The position numbers and the translations under genes are program-made. A stretch of 64,000 bases of DNA, from the NCBI GenBank assembly GCA_019694875.1, contig JAIBBC010000001.1, forward strand, positions 1,743,501 through 1,807,500, in the 5' to 3' direction. Shown here in pieces: positions 45,703 through 53,763 of the stretch (positions are counted from its first letter, which is position 1; each line of letters starts with the position of its first letter). Origin of the DNA: Cyclobacteriaceae bacterium. Its GTDB lineage: Bacteria > Bacteroidota > Bacteroidia > Cytophagales > Cyclobacteriaceae. The notes under the pieces were generated by a model that searched no databases, was not told where the DNA came from, and saw nothing but the letters and a program-made list of their open reading frames with translations.

Positions 45703-47790
45703 ATGTCTGTTGCGCTTTATCCGCCTGCACCGGCTCATGTCGATAAGTCGGTCACAGAGCCCTCTGCTTCTTTTAAGAAAGAAGTTTTTCGAGTCCTGCT
45801 TGCAATCTTTTTCTTCATTTTCGTCTACATACTCATGGTAGCACTGGCTATCGGTCTGGCTGCCTTGTGTGCACTGGGGGGCATCGCATTGATTGCGCTG
45901 AAACCTATGGTCATCACATTGATGCTCGGCATTGGTATGGCCGGCCTCGGAGTGCTGGTAGTGGTTTTTCTGTTCAAATTTTTGTTTGCAAAGACTAAGA
46001 TTGACCGTTCCGGACTAACCGAAATAACAAAAGAAGATCAGCCGGCTTTGTTTGCGTTCGTGAAGCAACTCACCACAGAAACCAAAACACCTTTTCCGAA
46101 GAAAATTTATGTGTCCTCCGATGTGAATGCCAGTGTGTTCTATGATTCGAGTTTATGGAGCATGGTTTTCCCGATCAAGAAGAATCTTCAGATCGGACTT
46201 GGACTTGTGAACTCGGTTAACCTGAGCGAGTTCAAGGCGATTCTGGCTCATGAGTTCGGTCATTTCTCCCAGCGCAGTATGAAACTGGGGAGTTACGTGT
46301 ACAATGTGAACCGGGTTATCTATAACATGCTGTACGATAATGCCAAATATGGAGATACCCTGCAAGGCTTTGCTAACGCGAGCGGTTATTTCGCGCTGTT
46401 TGCCAACATAACTGCGTGGATTATCGGAGGTATACAATGGGTGCTGCGACAGGTCTATGGCATTGTCAATAAAACCTACATGGGATTGTCCCGGCAAATG
46501 GAATTTCATGCCGACTCGGTTGCTGCGTCTGTCAGCGGGTCGGCACATCTGGTAACTTCTTTAAGAAGACTTGAAGTGGCTGAAAACGCCTATCAAACTT
46601 TAATAAATCAGTATCAGGACTGGATCAAACAAAATCAGAAGCCGGATAACCTGTATCCGCAACATCGTTTTGTTATGCGTCATTTGGCCGAGCTATATGA
46701 CATTCCGTTGAATCACGATCTGCCGCAGGTTGACGCGAAAACTTTTGCGCGCTTTAATAATTCACGGGTTGTGGTGAAAGATCAGTGGGCGTCTCACCCG
46801 AGTACAGATGATCGTGAAAACCATTTGAACAGCCTGAATCTCAAAACTGAAGTTGTGCATGCTTCGGCCTGGACCGTTTTCGAAAACCCCGAATCGCTCC
46901 AGCAAAAAATTACACAAAAGCTGTTCGCGGAAGTTAAATATCAAACAACTCCTGAAACACTTACCGCTGAAATATTCGAACGGCAATACAATGAACAATC
47001 GTTAAAATACAGATTGAATGATCGTTACAAAGGTTATTTCAACAACCGGTCTTTTTCAGAGATGGAGTACGATCAGCTTCCTCAAATTGAAGGTGAGACA
47101 TTTGATTCGATTTTAACAGATGAGGCTGCTAATCTGCCGCAGAAGATTTATGGATTGAATTCCGATCTTGAGGTAACTCAATTAATCAACAATGGTTCGA
47201 TCCGTGTCAGAAACTTTGATTTTGCCGGGCAGAAATACAGGAGCAACGATACACCTGTATTGATTCAGCAGTTAACCAATGAACTTGAAGCGGCTAAGAA
47301 TCAACTTCGTGAAACTGATAAACGACTGGTTGCTTTTTTTGTTAAAGCCGCTGATGCTCATGGCCAAAAGGAAATATTATTGAGCCGGTATCGGGAATTA
47401 CAGTCACTCACGGATCAGTCCATAAAGGATTTAGAGCACTTTCATCAGCTCATGCAGGTTATCCAGCCAATCTTCCATGAGTTGTTGCAGTTTGATAAAA
47501 TACATCAGATTATGCATGCCGTGAAACTTCATGAAGTGCCTATTAAAGACCGCATGAAGCAATTGATTGAGGATCCGGCATACCAGGTATACCTTACGGA
47601 GAAGGATAAGGCTCTCATCCGGGAATATATCGGGCACGACTACAAATATTTTTACGAGCCTGATTTTAACAACGAGGCGTTGGGGAAAATGATGGAGGCG
47701 ACATCCGTCTATAACGACATAATCAACGAACGTGTATTTGCCGTCAAGAAGTCGTTGCTGGAGGATCAATTGCAGTACATCGCATCCTAA
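45703..47790 (+). CDS. Large M48-family membrane metallopeptidase
   Basis: 695 residues: N-terminal membrane region with two long hydrophobic segments (about 30-95), then the M48 domain with zinc ligands in HEFGH (His183, His187; catalytic Glu184) and Glu267 in MEFHAD. A C-terminal extension of about 400 residues is largely helical and charged. It resembles HtpX-like peptidases but is much longer; the role of the extension is unknown, and quality control of membrane proteins is one possibility. Confidence 0.87.
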   Translation: MSVALYPPAPAHVDKSVTEPSASFKKEVFRVLLAIFFFIFVYILMVALAIGLAALCALGGIALIALKPMVITLMLGIGMAGLGVLVVVFLFKFLFAKTKIDRSGLTEITKEDQPALFAFVKQLTTETKTPFPKKIYVSSDVNASVFYDSSLWSMVFPIKKNLQIGLGLVNSVNLSEFKAILAHEFGHFSQRSMKLGSYVYNVNRVIYNMLYDNAKYGDTLQGFANASGYFALFANITAWIIGGIQWVLRQVYGIVNKTYMGLSRQMEFHADSVAASVSGSAHLVTSLRRLEVAENAYQTLINQYQDWIKQNQKPDNLYPQHRFVMRHLAELYDIPLNHDLPQVDAKTFARFNNSRVVVKDQWASHPSTDDRENHLNSLNLKTEVVHASAWTVFENPESLQQKITQKLFAEVKYQTTPETLTAEIFERQYNEQSLKYRLNDRYKGYFNNRSFSEMEYDQLPQIEGETFDSILTDEAANLPQKIYGLNSDLEVTQLINNGSIRVRNFDFAGQKYRSNDTPVLIQQLTNELEAAKNQLRETDKRLVAFFVKAADAHGQKEILLSRYRELQSLTDQSIKDLEHFHQLMQVIQPIFHELLQFDKIHQIMHAVKLHEVPIKDRMKQLIEDPAYQVYLTEKDKALIREYIGHDYKYFYEPDFNNEALGKMMEATSVYNDIINERVFAVKKSLLEDQLQYIAS

Positions 47791-47797
47791 AACAAAA

Positions 47798-47819
47798 AAA
47801 GCACCGTTATCGGTGCTTT
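47798..47819. terminator. Bidirectional terminator between the M48 gene and accD
   Basis: AAAGCACCG (47798-47806) pairs with CGGTGCTTT (47811-47819). It has A tracts on the left and TTTTTT on the right, so it can serve both convergent genes. Confidence 0.88.
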
Positions 47820-47842
47820 AATTTTTTATCATGATAGATTCA

Positions 47843-48682
47843 CTACTGTAACATTCTTAACAGACTGCTCAAACGGTTCTTCAGGTTTCTGCGATCAACA
47901 ATAAAATCCAGGAAGCCATGTTCTAATACGAACTCAGCACTCTGGAAACCTTTCGGAAGATCTTTACCGATGGTTTCGCGTATTACACGGGGACCGGCAA
48001 AACCGATCAATGCACCCGGTTCAGCAATGTTAAAATCACCGAGCATCGCATAAGAAGCGGTAACGCCTCCGGTGGTCGGGTCTGTTAACAACGAGATGTA
48101 AGGGATTTTAGCCTGATCGAGCTGCGCAATGCGGGCGGACGTTTTCGCCATCTGCATGAGCGACAAACCAGCTTCCATCATTCGGGCACCGCCTGAACGG
48201 GAAATCATCAGGCATGGGATTTTGTGCTTCAGACTGTAATCCATCGCACGCGCGATTTTTTCACCTACAACAGAACCCATCGAACCGCCAATGAAACTGA
48301 AATCCATGCAGGCGATCACAATGTCCAGTCCGTTCATTTTGCCGTACGCGGTGCGAACAGCATCCTTCAAACCAACTTTGGCTTGTGTTTCCTTGATGCG
48401 TTTCGGATACGGCTTGGTGTCTTTGAACTTCAGCGGATCAGCTGACTCCATGTTGGGATCAAGCTCGGTGAACTCGTTGTTATCGAACAGGATTTCGAAA
48501 TATTCTTCCGATCCGATGCGAACGTGATAATCTTCTTCCGGAACCACATACGCGTTGTTTTTTAATTCGCGTGTGTGAACAATTTTTCCTCCCGGTGATT
48601 TGAACCAAAGGCCATCGGGCACTTCACGTTTCGACTCGGTAGGGGTTAGAATTCCTTTATCTGTTCTGTTAAACCAAGACAT
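47843..48682 (-). CDS. accD: Acetyl-CoA carboxylase carboxyltransferase beta subunit, lacking the zinc ribbon cysteines
   Basis: 279 residues. Transfers the carboxyl group from biotin to acetyl-CoA in fatty acid synthesis, with AccA. The crotonase-like core is intact: [72 protein letters not shown]. The N-terminal region aligns with the zinc ribbon but the four cysteines are replaced: [15 protein letters not shown] has Ser and Gly, and [10 protein letters not shown] has Val and Glu. Cys27, 30, 46 and 49 of E. coli are therefore all absent. Confidence 0.94.
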   Translation of the reverse strand: MSWFNRTDKGILTPTESKREVPDGLWFKSPGGKIVHTRELKNNAYVVPEEDYHVRIGSEEYFEILFDNNEFTELDPNMESADPLKFKDTKPYPKRIKETQAKVGLKDAVRTAYGKMNGLDIVIACMDFSFIGGSMGSVVGEKIARAMDYSLKHKIPCLMISRSGGARMMEAGLSLMQMAKTSARIAQLDQAKIPYISLLTDPTTGGVTASYAMLGDFNIAEPGALIGFAGPRVIRETIGKDLPKGFQSAEFVLEHGFLDFIVDRRNLKNRLSSLLRMLQ

Positions 48683-48754
48683 AGTTTTTAGTTATCAGTT
48701 AATCGTTAATAGTTACTCCGTTTGACTGATAACGGATAACTAACTATTAACTTC
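48683..48754. repeat. Intergenic GTTAATCGTTA-type inverted repeat between fbaB and accD
   Basis: TTATCAGTTAATCGTTAATAG is followed by ACTGATAACGGATAACTAAC and TATTAAC, allowing an imperfect hairpin. It resembles the spacer at 9138-9207 between pyrH and frr. Non-coding. Confidence 0.6.
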
Positions 48755-49825
48755 TTACGCCAGCGTAATCGAATTATCTAAATAAACATCCTGAATAGCG
48801 TTCATAATCTCAACACCTTCTTTCAATGGGCGCTGGAAAGCTTTACGTCCTGAGATCAAGCCCATACCACCCGCGCGCTTGTTGATTACGGCTGTACGTA
48901 CTGCATCGGTCAGGTCGTTCGCACCTTTTGATTCACCACCGGAGTTGATCAAACCTGCACGGCCCATGTAGCAGTTGGCAACCTGGTAGCGGCACAGATC
49001 AATCGGGTGCTCAGAGGTCAAGTCTGTATAAATTTTTTCATCGAGCTTACCGTAGCTGCTTCCGCCTGTATTGAGGGCTTTGTAGCCACCGTTGTTCTCG
49101 GCAAGTTTTTGTTTGATAATGTCGGCCTGGATGGTAACACCGATGTGGTTAGCCTGTCCGGTCAAGTCGGCCGAAACGTGATAATCAACTCCGTCTTTTT
49201 TGAATGCGTTATTACGGGTGTAGCACCACAGAATAGTTGCCATACCCAGGCGGTGTGCGTGCTCAAATGCTTTTGATACTTCGATAATCTGACGGCCTGA
49301 ATTTTCAGAACCGAAGTAGATGGTTGCACCTACCGCAACCGCACCCAGGTTCCATGCATCTTCAATCGTACCGAACATGATTTCATCGGCTTTGTTTGGA
49401 TACGTGAGCAGTTCGTTATGGTTGATTTTTACAATGAACGGAATTTTGTGCGCATACTTTCTTGACATGATGGCCAATGCACCGTAGGTAGTCGCTACCG
49501 CGTTGCATCCGCTTTCAATGGCAAGCTTGATAATGTTTTCCGGATCGAAGTACATCGGGTTCTTCGCGAATGAGGCACCCGCGCTGTGCTCGATACCCTG
49601 ATCAACCGGAAGGATTGAAAGGAAGCCGGTGTTAGCCAAGCGACCTTTGTCGAACATCGCCTGAAGGCTTCTCAATACCTGTGTATTTCGATTCGAGTTA
49701 ATGAATATACGGTCTACGAAGTCCGGAGTCGGAGTGAAGAGTTGATCTTTAGAAATGGTTTTGCTTTTGTGCTCCAGCAGGTAGCTGGCGTCTTTACCTA
49801 AGATTTCTGCAGTACTTTTTGCCAT
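48755..49825 (-). CDS. fbaB: Class I fructose-bisphosphate aldolase (DhnA type)
   Basis: 356 residues from the ATG at 49825; an open frame to 49876 runs into the promoter. TIM-barrel aldolase forming a Schiff base: [49 protein letters not shown], and the phosphate-binding [11 protein letters not shown]. Cleaves fructose 1,6-bisphosphate in glycolysis or runs in reverse. Upstream is a good TTG-N19-TAAATTTG promoter. Confidence 0.93.
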   Translation of the reverse strand: MAKSTAEILGKDASYLLEHKSKTISKDQLFTPTPDFVDRIFINSNRNTQVLRSLQAMFDKGRLANTGFLSILPVDQGIEHSAGASFAKNPMYFDPENIIKLAIESGCNAVATTYGALAIMSRKYAHKIPFIVKINHNELLTYPNKADEIMFGTIEDAWNLGAVAVGATIYFGSENSGRQIIEVSKAFEHAHRLGMATILWCYTRNNAFKKDGVDYHVSADLTGQANHIGVTIQADIIKQKLAENNGGYKALNTGGSSYGKLDEKIYTDLTSEHPIDLCRYQVANCYMGRAGLINSGGESKGANDLTDAVRTAVINKRAGGMGLISGRKAFQRPLKEGVEIMNAIQDVYLDNSITLA

Positions 49826-49846
49826 GGCGTGTTTTTGAATGGGTAA

Positions 49847-49876
49847 CAAATTTATTGATCTGATTTGAGGATTCAA
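49847..49876 (-). promoter_or_regulatory. Promoter of fbaB
   Basis: On the minus strand TTG (49874-49876), a spacer of exactly 19 bases and TAAATTTG (49847-49854) match the Bacteroidota sigma-70 type promoter. Confidence 0.75.
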
Positions 49877-49931
49877 GGATATTCGGGATTATCCTGGACG
49901 TCCGAAATCGTGTGAAATCCTGCTTTAAAAC

Positions 49932-49964
49932 AAAAAAGCCCTGACATTTGGTCAGGGCTTTTTT
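49932..49964 (-). terminator. Rho-independent terminator of rplS
   Basis: AGCCCTGAC (49937-49945) pairs with GTCAGGGCT (49951-49959), within A6 on the left and T6 on the right, so it may work in both directions. It lies 15 bp after the rplS stop. Confidence 0.92.
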
Positions 49965-49978
49965 GTTTTGATGTGTGC

Positions 49979-50332
49979 TTATATTTTTTCCTTGATACGG
50001 GCAGATTTTCCTTGACGGCCCTTCAGGTAATTCAGTTTCGCTCTGCGAACCTTACCCTGCTTTAATACTTCGATCTTATCAATTGATGGTGAAGCAGTTG
50101 GGAAAATTCTTTCCACGCCTACACCGTTAGAAACCTTGCGAACAGTGAATGTTTCACCGTTTGAGCTTGAGCCTCTGCGCTGGATTACAACGCCCTGGAA
50201 CTGCTGAACACGCTCTTTGTTACCTTCTTTAATCTTCACGTGCACATTGATGGTATCACCAGCCTTGAAAGAAGGGAGTCCTTCGCGAACCTTAGCGTAC
50301 TCTTGCTCAACAACTTTTATTAAATCTGCCAT
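49979..50332 (-). CDS. rplS: Large subunit ribosomal protein bL19
   Basis: 117 residues from the ATG at 50332; the frame open to 50383 crosses the promoter. [33 protein letters not shown] and RVFP-type block [18 protein letters not shown], then [20 protein letters not shown]. Downstream of trmD as in most bacteria, but with its own promoter. Confidence 0.97.
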   Translation of the reverse strand: MADLIKVVEQEYAKVREGLPSFKAGDTINVHVKIKEGNKERVQQFQGVVIQRRGSSSNGETFTVRKVSNGVGVERIFPTASPSIDKIEVLKQGKVRRAKLNYLKGRQGKSARIKEKI

Positions 50333-50361
50333 AAAACGAATGTTTTTCCGAAAACGGACTG

Positions 50362-50369
50362 CAAAGGTA
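50362..50369 (-). promoter_or_regulatory. -7 box (TACCTTTG) of rplS
   Basis: Minus-strand TACCTTTG starts a 14-base match (TACCTTTGCAGTCC) to the rplU promoter. It lies 30 bp before the rplS start. No TTG at the ideal distance. Confidence 0.6.
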
Positions 50370-50430
50370 TCAGAAAAATTCAATTTTCGGAATGTCGAAT
50401 TCAGAATTTTAGCTTGAAAACGCCTCTAAA

Positions 50431-51111
50431 TCACCCTTTTTTGAACAATTGGGGGCGCCTTTTTTGGGTGCGCTCCAGCGCCTGTTCGTGGCGCCATTCC
50501 TCAATTTTTGCCTCATGCCCCGAAATCAGCACGGGCGGCACCTCCCAACCTTTGTATTCGGCCGGCCGGGTGTAAACAGGCGGGGCAACCAGGCCATTCT
50601 GGAAGGAATCAGTCAGGGCGGAAGTTTCATCATTCAGTACTCCCGGCAGCAGCCGGATCACGGAATCGGCAATGACCGCAGCCGCCAGTTCACCCCCGGA
50701 CAGGACATAGTCACCAATGCTCATTTCCCGGGTAATCAGGTGCTCCCGAACGCGCTCGTCAACGCCTTTGTAGTGTCCGCAAAGCAAGATCAGGTTTTGC
50801 TTCAGGCTAAGCTGGTTGGCGATGGATTGTGAAAACTGCTCGCCATCCGGACTCATGTAAATGATTTCATCGTACGTGCGTTTCGATTTCAGGTCGGTAA
50901 TGCACCGGTCGATCGGTTCAATCATCATCACCATGCCGGCACCACCACCATACGCGTAATCATCAACCGACTTGTGCCGGTCAGTCGAATAATCCCGCAG
51001 GTCGATCACCTCAACATTCACCAAACCTTTTTTGATAGCTCGTTTCAGGATTGAATCCGAAAAGGGACTTTCCAAAAGTTTGGGTACACAGCTGATGATG
51101 GAGATATGCAT
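50431..51111 (-). CDS. trmD: tRNA (guanine-37-N1)-methyltransferase
   Basis: 226 residues. SPOUT-class enzyme with the trefoil-knot SAM site: [33 protein letters not shown], and [20 protein letters not shown]. The C-terminal helical domain is present ([20 protein letters not shown]). Needed to prevent frameshifting at tRNA position 37. Confidence 0.97.
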   Translation of the reverse strand: MHISIISCVPKLLESPFSDSILKRAIKKGLVNVEVIDLRDYSTDRHKSVDDYAYGGGAGMVMMIEPIDRCITDLKSKRTYDEIIYMSPDGEQFSQSIANQLSLKQNLILLCGHYKGVDERVREHLITREMSIGDYVLSGGELAAAVIADSVIRLLPGVLNDETSALTDSFQNGLVAPPVYTRPAEYKGWEVPPVLISGHEAKIEEWRHEQALERTQKRRPQLFKKG

Positions 51112-51129
51112 GGTTATATCAACGACATG

Positions 51130-52392
51130 TTACCACGTAAGAGTCTTCGCGAATGAAATTTTTGAGGTCGAAAACAACTCGTCTATTGTTAAGTCAAAAG
51201 ATAGCCCAATGGTGCCGTGACCCGTGAAAGAAGTGATAGGAATTTCTATTGGTTGGAGGTCATTTCCGTTTGCACTTATGGTGTAGGTTCTCCGAACATT
51301 GCAATGCGGATCCGGCTCCGGTGGGCATGATATTGATATCTCACTGTTTGTCCAAGCTGCCGCACTAGCATTGAAGTTTGCTTCATCCGAATAATACATT
51401 GGTTCAAACGTGATATTTATTACCACATTAACGCCTTGCGGAGGATTTAGGTAAAGAATGTAGTCGTCTGCTGGATCAAGCGAGTTAATATTTTTGTTGT
51501 TTAACAAATTAATGGAGCCATCATCATTGCGAACGAATAGCTCGCTGAAGTAATTTACATACTCAGAAGTGTTAAGAAAATGATCAACAACAAGTTTGAA
51601 GTCAGGAATTGAGGCGCTTGGGAATTTATCGGTGAGATTATCGACAACACGTTGTGTGTTAAGCGAGAAAGCTGAGGTAATCAATGTGTTTTGAATATCT
51701 GTTGCGTCAAGCACCCCATCTTCAAAATCTCGCTGAAAGTTTGTAATCAATGCGAGTTTCCGCTCATAGTTGTAAACGCCTTCAATAATTGATGAAACCG
51801 CGAGCAGAACAGCATTTCCTTCATTGGAACTAAGGATGGTAAGGTCTTCCGAGGCTTGCACCGAATAATCCTGAAGATCAAACACCTCCAGAAGTTCTTC
51901 GAGAGCCTGTTCTTTCGCTTCATTAAAAGATTTTGATTCCTCTTGAACCAGATATTCAACGCGTTCCTTTTCGAGGTGTGTTAAGATATTGATGTTAATT
52001 GTTTCGCTTTCGGTGATATCTGCGATTGAATACAATGTGAGAGACTCTCCCGTTGGAACTCCACCCTGCACTTCGCTGTATGATGAGCCTTCGACTTTTA
52101 TCAAAATAAAAGGTGAAACCAAAATTACTCCCGGAAGTTCGAAATGGCCTGTGTTATCCAAAATGGTTGCAAAGAAGACTCGTCCGGTTGGGTATAGATT
52201 TTCATTTAACTCCGAGACCGTAACATTCGAACCAACAATGAAAGGTCCTTTCTGAGCATAGCCCTCGATAGAATATGTTTTTTCTTCACCTGTTCCGGTG
52301 TAGTTTTTTACAATGGTTGTTTCATCGCAGGACAGCGCGGTCACAATTAAAAGGCATACCAATAGCGATACCGGGGTAAATTTTATTTTCAT
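51130..52392 (-). CDS. Predicted lipoprotein inserted between rimM and trmD
   Basis: 420 residues from the ATG at 52392. Signal peptide with lipobox ALSC (Cys22). A beta-rich N-terminal part (YSIEGYAQKGPFIVGSNVTV, DNTGHFELPG) resembles the carboxypeptidase-regulatory-like region of some surface lipoproteins. The middle is helical (EKERVEYLVQEESKSFNEAK), and the C-terminal 100 residues look like a beta-sandwich with two cysteines in SCPPEPDPHCN. More AT-rich than its neighbours. Function unknown; its position inside a ribosomal and tRNA-modification operon is unusual. Confidence 0.7.
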   Translation of the reverse strand: MKIKFTPVSLLVCLLIVTALSCDETTIVKNYTGTGEEKTYSIEGYAQKGPFIVGSNVTVSELNENLYPTGRVFFATILDNTGHFELPGVILVSPFILIKVEGSSYSEVQGGVPTGESLTLYSIADITESETININILTHLEKERVEYLVQEESKSFNEAKEQALEELLEVFDLQDYSVQASEDLTILSSNEGNAVLLAVSSIIEGVYNYERKLALITNFQRDFEDGVLDATDIQNTLITSAFSLNTQRVVDNLTDKFPSASIPDFKLVVDHFLNTSEYVNYFSELFVRNDDGSINLLNNKNINSLDPADDYILYLNPPQGVNVVINITFEPMYYSDEANFNASAAAWTNSEISISCPPEPDPHCNVRRTYTISANGNDLQPIEIPITSFTGHGTIGLSFDLTIDELFSTSKISFAKTLTW

Positions 52393-52405
52393 AATTCTAA
52401 TATAT

Positions 52406-52921
52406 CTAAATATCCAAAAACCCTTCCGGTAACGAAACACTTACGGTTTTCTTCGTCCGGTTGATGCTTTTAATAAACGGCCCGTTTACCGGGATCATGA
52501 CCTCTTTTGTTTTGTGCGACAATACAATGAAGCGGTTCGGCCCTGCCTGTTCGATGGTTTGAACCGTTCCGAGCAGTCCGAGTTCATCGTCAATTACTTC
52601 AAAGTCGATGATTTCATCGTGATAGAAATCGCCACGTGCGGGTTTAGGACGGCTGGTTTTGGGCAGGTACAGTGAACTTCCTTTCAGTGCGCCAGCGGCT
52701 TCGGGAGTGTTCACATCGTCAAACTTGACAAACGCCTTGTCGCCCCGGATGGAAATGTGTTCAATGAAGTACGGAACAAGGCCTGCTTTATTTTCCACGA
52801 ACACGCTTTCCAGCGACTCCCAGTCGGCCGGGGCATCCGCGTCAAGCGAAATCGTAACCTCGCCTTTCAGACCGTGCGGCCGCATGATGAATCCTGCTTT
52901 ATAGAGGTCTTCGCGCTTCAT
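52406..52921 (-). CDS. rimM: Ribosome maturation factor RimM
   Basis: 171 residues. Helps 30S head maturation and binds uS19. N-terminal barrel: AGFIMRPHGLKGEVTISLDA; C-terminal PRC-barrel: FYHDEIIDFEVIDDELGLLG and MIPVNGPFIKSINR. Normally directly next to trmD; here the lipoprotein gene lies between them, 13 bp downstream of rimM. Confidence 0.95.
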   Translation of the reverse strand: MKREDLYKAGFIMRPHGLKGEVTISLDADAPADWESLESVFVENKAGLVPYFIEHISIRGDKAFVKFDDVNTPEAAGALKGSSLYLPKTSRPKPARGDFYHDEIIDFEVIDDELGLLGTVQTIEQAGPNRFIVLSHKTKEVMIPVNGPFIKSINRTKKTVSVSLPEGFLDI

Positions 52922-52930
52922 GGTTTTACA

Positions 52931-52962
52931 GTCGTGACACGCCTTTGAGGTGACAAACGACT
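52931..52962. repeat. Variant copy of the GACACCTTTGAGGTGTC hairpin
   Basis: GTCGTGACACGCCTTTGAGG, then TGACAAACGACT. GTCGT and ACGAC form outer arms. Compare 24313-24338. It lies between rpsP and rimM. Confidence 0.6.
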
Positions 52963-52976
52963 AATTGACTGGATAA

Positions 52977-53005
52977 AAAAAATCCTGACGGTAGCCGCCA
53001 GGATT
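52977..53005 (-). terminator. Terminator/attenuator after rpsP
   Basis: AATCCTGACGG (52981-52991) pairs with CCGCCAGGATT (52995-53005), with one mismatch (A-C). On the minus strand a run of T follows. It stands between rpsP and rimM, so it may reduce read-through into rimM. Confidence 0.8.
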
Positions 53006-53023
53006 CTCTGAATTCATAACAGA

Positions 53024-53566
53024 TTAAGCTTGTGTTTCGCCTTCAGCTGCAGGAGCTTCGCCTTCAGCAGCGGGAGCAGCAGCCTGTTCAGCGGCAGCGG
53101 CTTCAGCAGCCTTTTGCTTCTGACGGATCGCTTCTGCGCGTGCTTCACGCACTTTGGTTTCGGCCTCTTTACGGGCTTTAGCCTGTTCTGCCTTGCTCTG
53201 AGAAAGTGTGTCTTTCTTGTTCTGGATTTTAGCGTCTTTTGCCTGTTTCCATTCAGCCAGCTTCTTGTCGGCATCTTCCTGCTTCAGCGCGCCTTTAGCA
53301 ACGCCAATTGCGAGGTGTTTGCGGAACATGATACCGCGGTAAGAAAGCATCGCCTTTACCGTGTCGGTAGGCTGAGCCCCGTTCATCACCCACTGGAACG
53401 CTTTGTCTTCGTTCAGGTCGATTGTTGCGGGGTTTGTCAATGGATCGTAGGTACCGATCTTTTCAATAAAGCGACCATCACGTGGTGCTCTGGCGTCTGC
53501 TACGACTACATCGAATTTCGCCAGTTTCTTGCGGCCTCTGCGGGCCAATCTGATTTTAACTGCCAT
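53024..53566 (-). CDS. rpsP: Small subunit ribosomal protein bS16 with long C-terminal extension
   Basis: 180 residues, about twice the E. coli length (82). The N-terminal 80 residues are the S16 fold (VKIRLARRGRKKLAKFDVVV, DGRFIEKIGTYDPLTNP). The rest is a charged helix (KQAKDAKIQNKKDTLSQSKA, KARKEAETKVREARAEAI) ending in an Ala/Glu-rich tail. Bacteroidota S16 proteins often have such extensions; this one is long. It has its own promoter and terminator. Confidence 0.96.
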   Translation of the reverse strand: MAVKIRLARRGRKKLAKFDVVVADARAPRDGRFIEKIGTYDPLTNPATIDLNEDKAFQWVMNGAQPTDTVKAMLSYRGIMFRKHLAIGVAKGALKQEDADKKLAEWKQAKDAKIQNKKDTLSQSKAEQAKARKEAETKVREARAEAIRQKQKAAEAAAAEQAAAPAAEGEAPAAEGETQA

Positions 53567-53617
53567 TTTCTTGGTTAGTTTTTAAATGTTGGAACTCGTC
53601 CGATTTTTAAAAGTCCG

Positions 53618-53647
53618 CAAAGATAAGGCAAAACTCGTGTTTAGCAA
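53618..53647 (-). promoter_or_regulatory. Promoter of rpsP
   Basis: Minus strand TTG (53645-53647), 19-base spacer and TATCTTTG (53618-53625) match the Bacteroidota promoter consensus exactly. About 52 bp before the rpsP start. Confidence 0.8.
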
Positions 53648-53686
53648 TCAGATGAATCATAAATAGCTAAGAAAATGGTTATCAGG

Positions 53687-53694
53687 TATATTTG
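53687..53694 (+). promoter_or_regulatory. -7 box (TATATTTG) of the sucA operon
   Basis: TATATTTG fits TAnnTTTG and lies 70 bp before the sucA start. No TTG at the ideal distance, so certainty is moderate. Confidence 0.5.
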
Positions 53695-53763
53695 CCTAAG
53701 CGAGTATGCAATTTTTTAATCTGGGAGCCCGCGTTTACATTTGGTTCCTTTTCAAAAATAACC

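Noticed and set aside
53692-53763. TTG start for sucA 72 bp upstream
   Set aside because: The TTG lies inside the TATATTTG promoter box and the added residues do not match the E1 family, which starts near the ATG at 53764.
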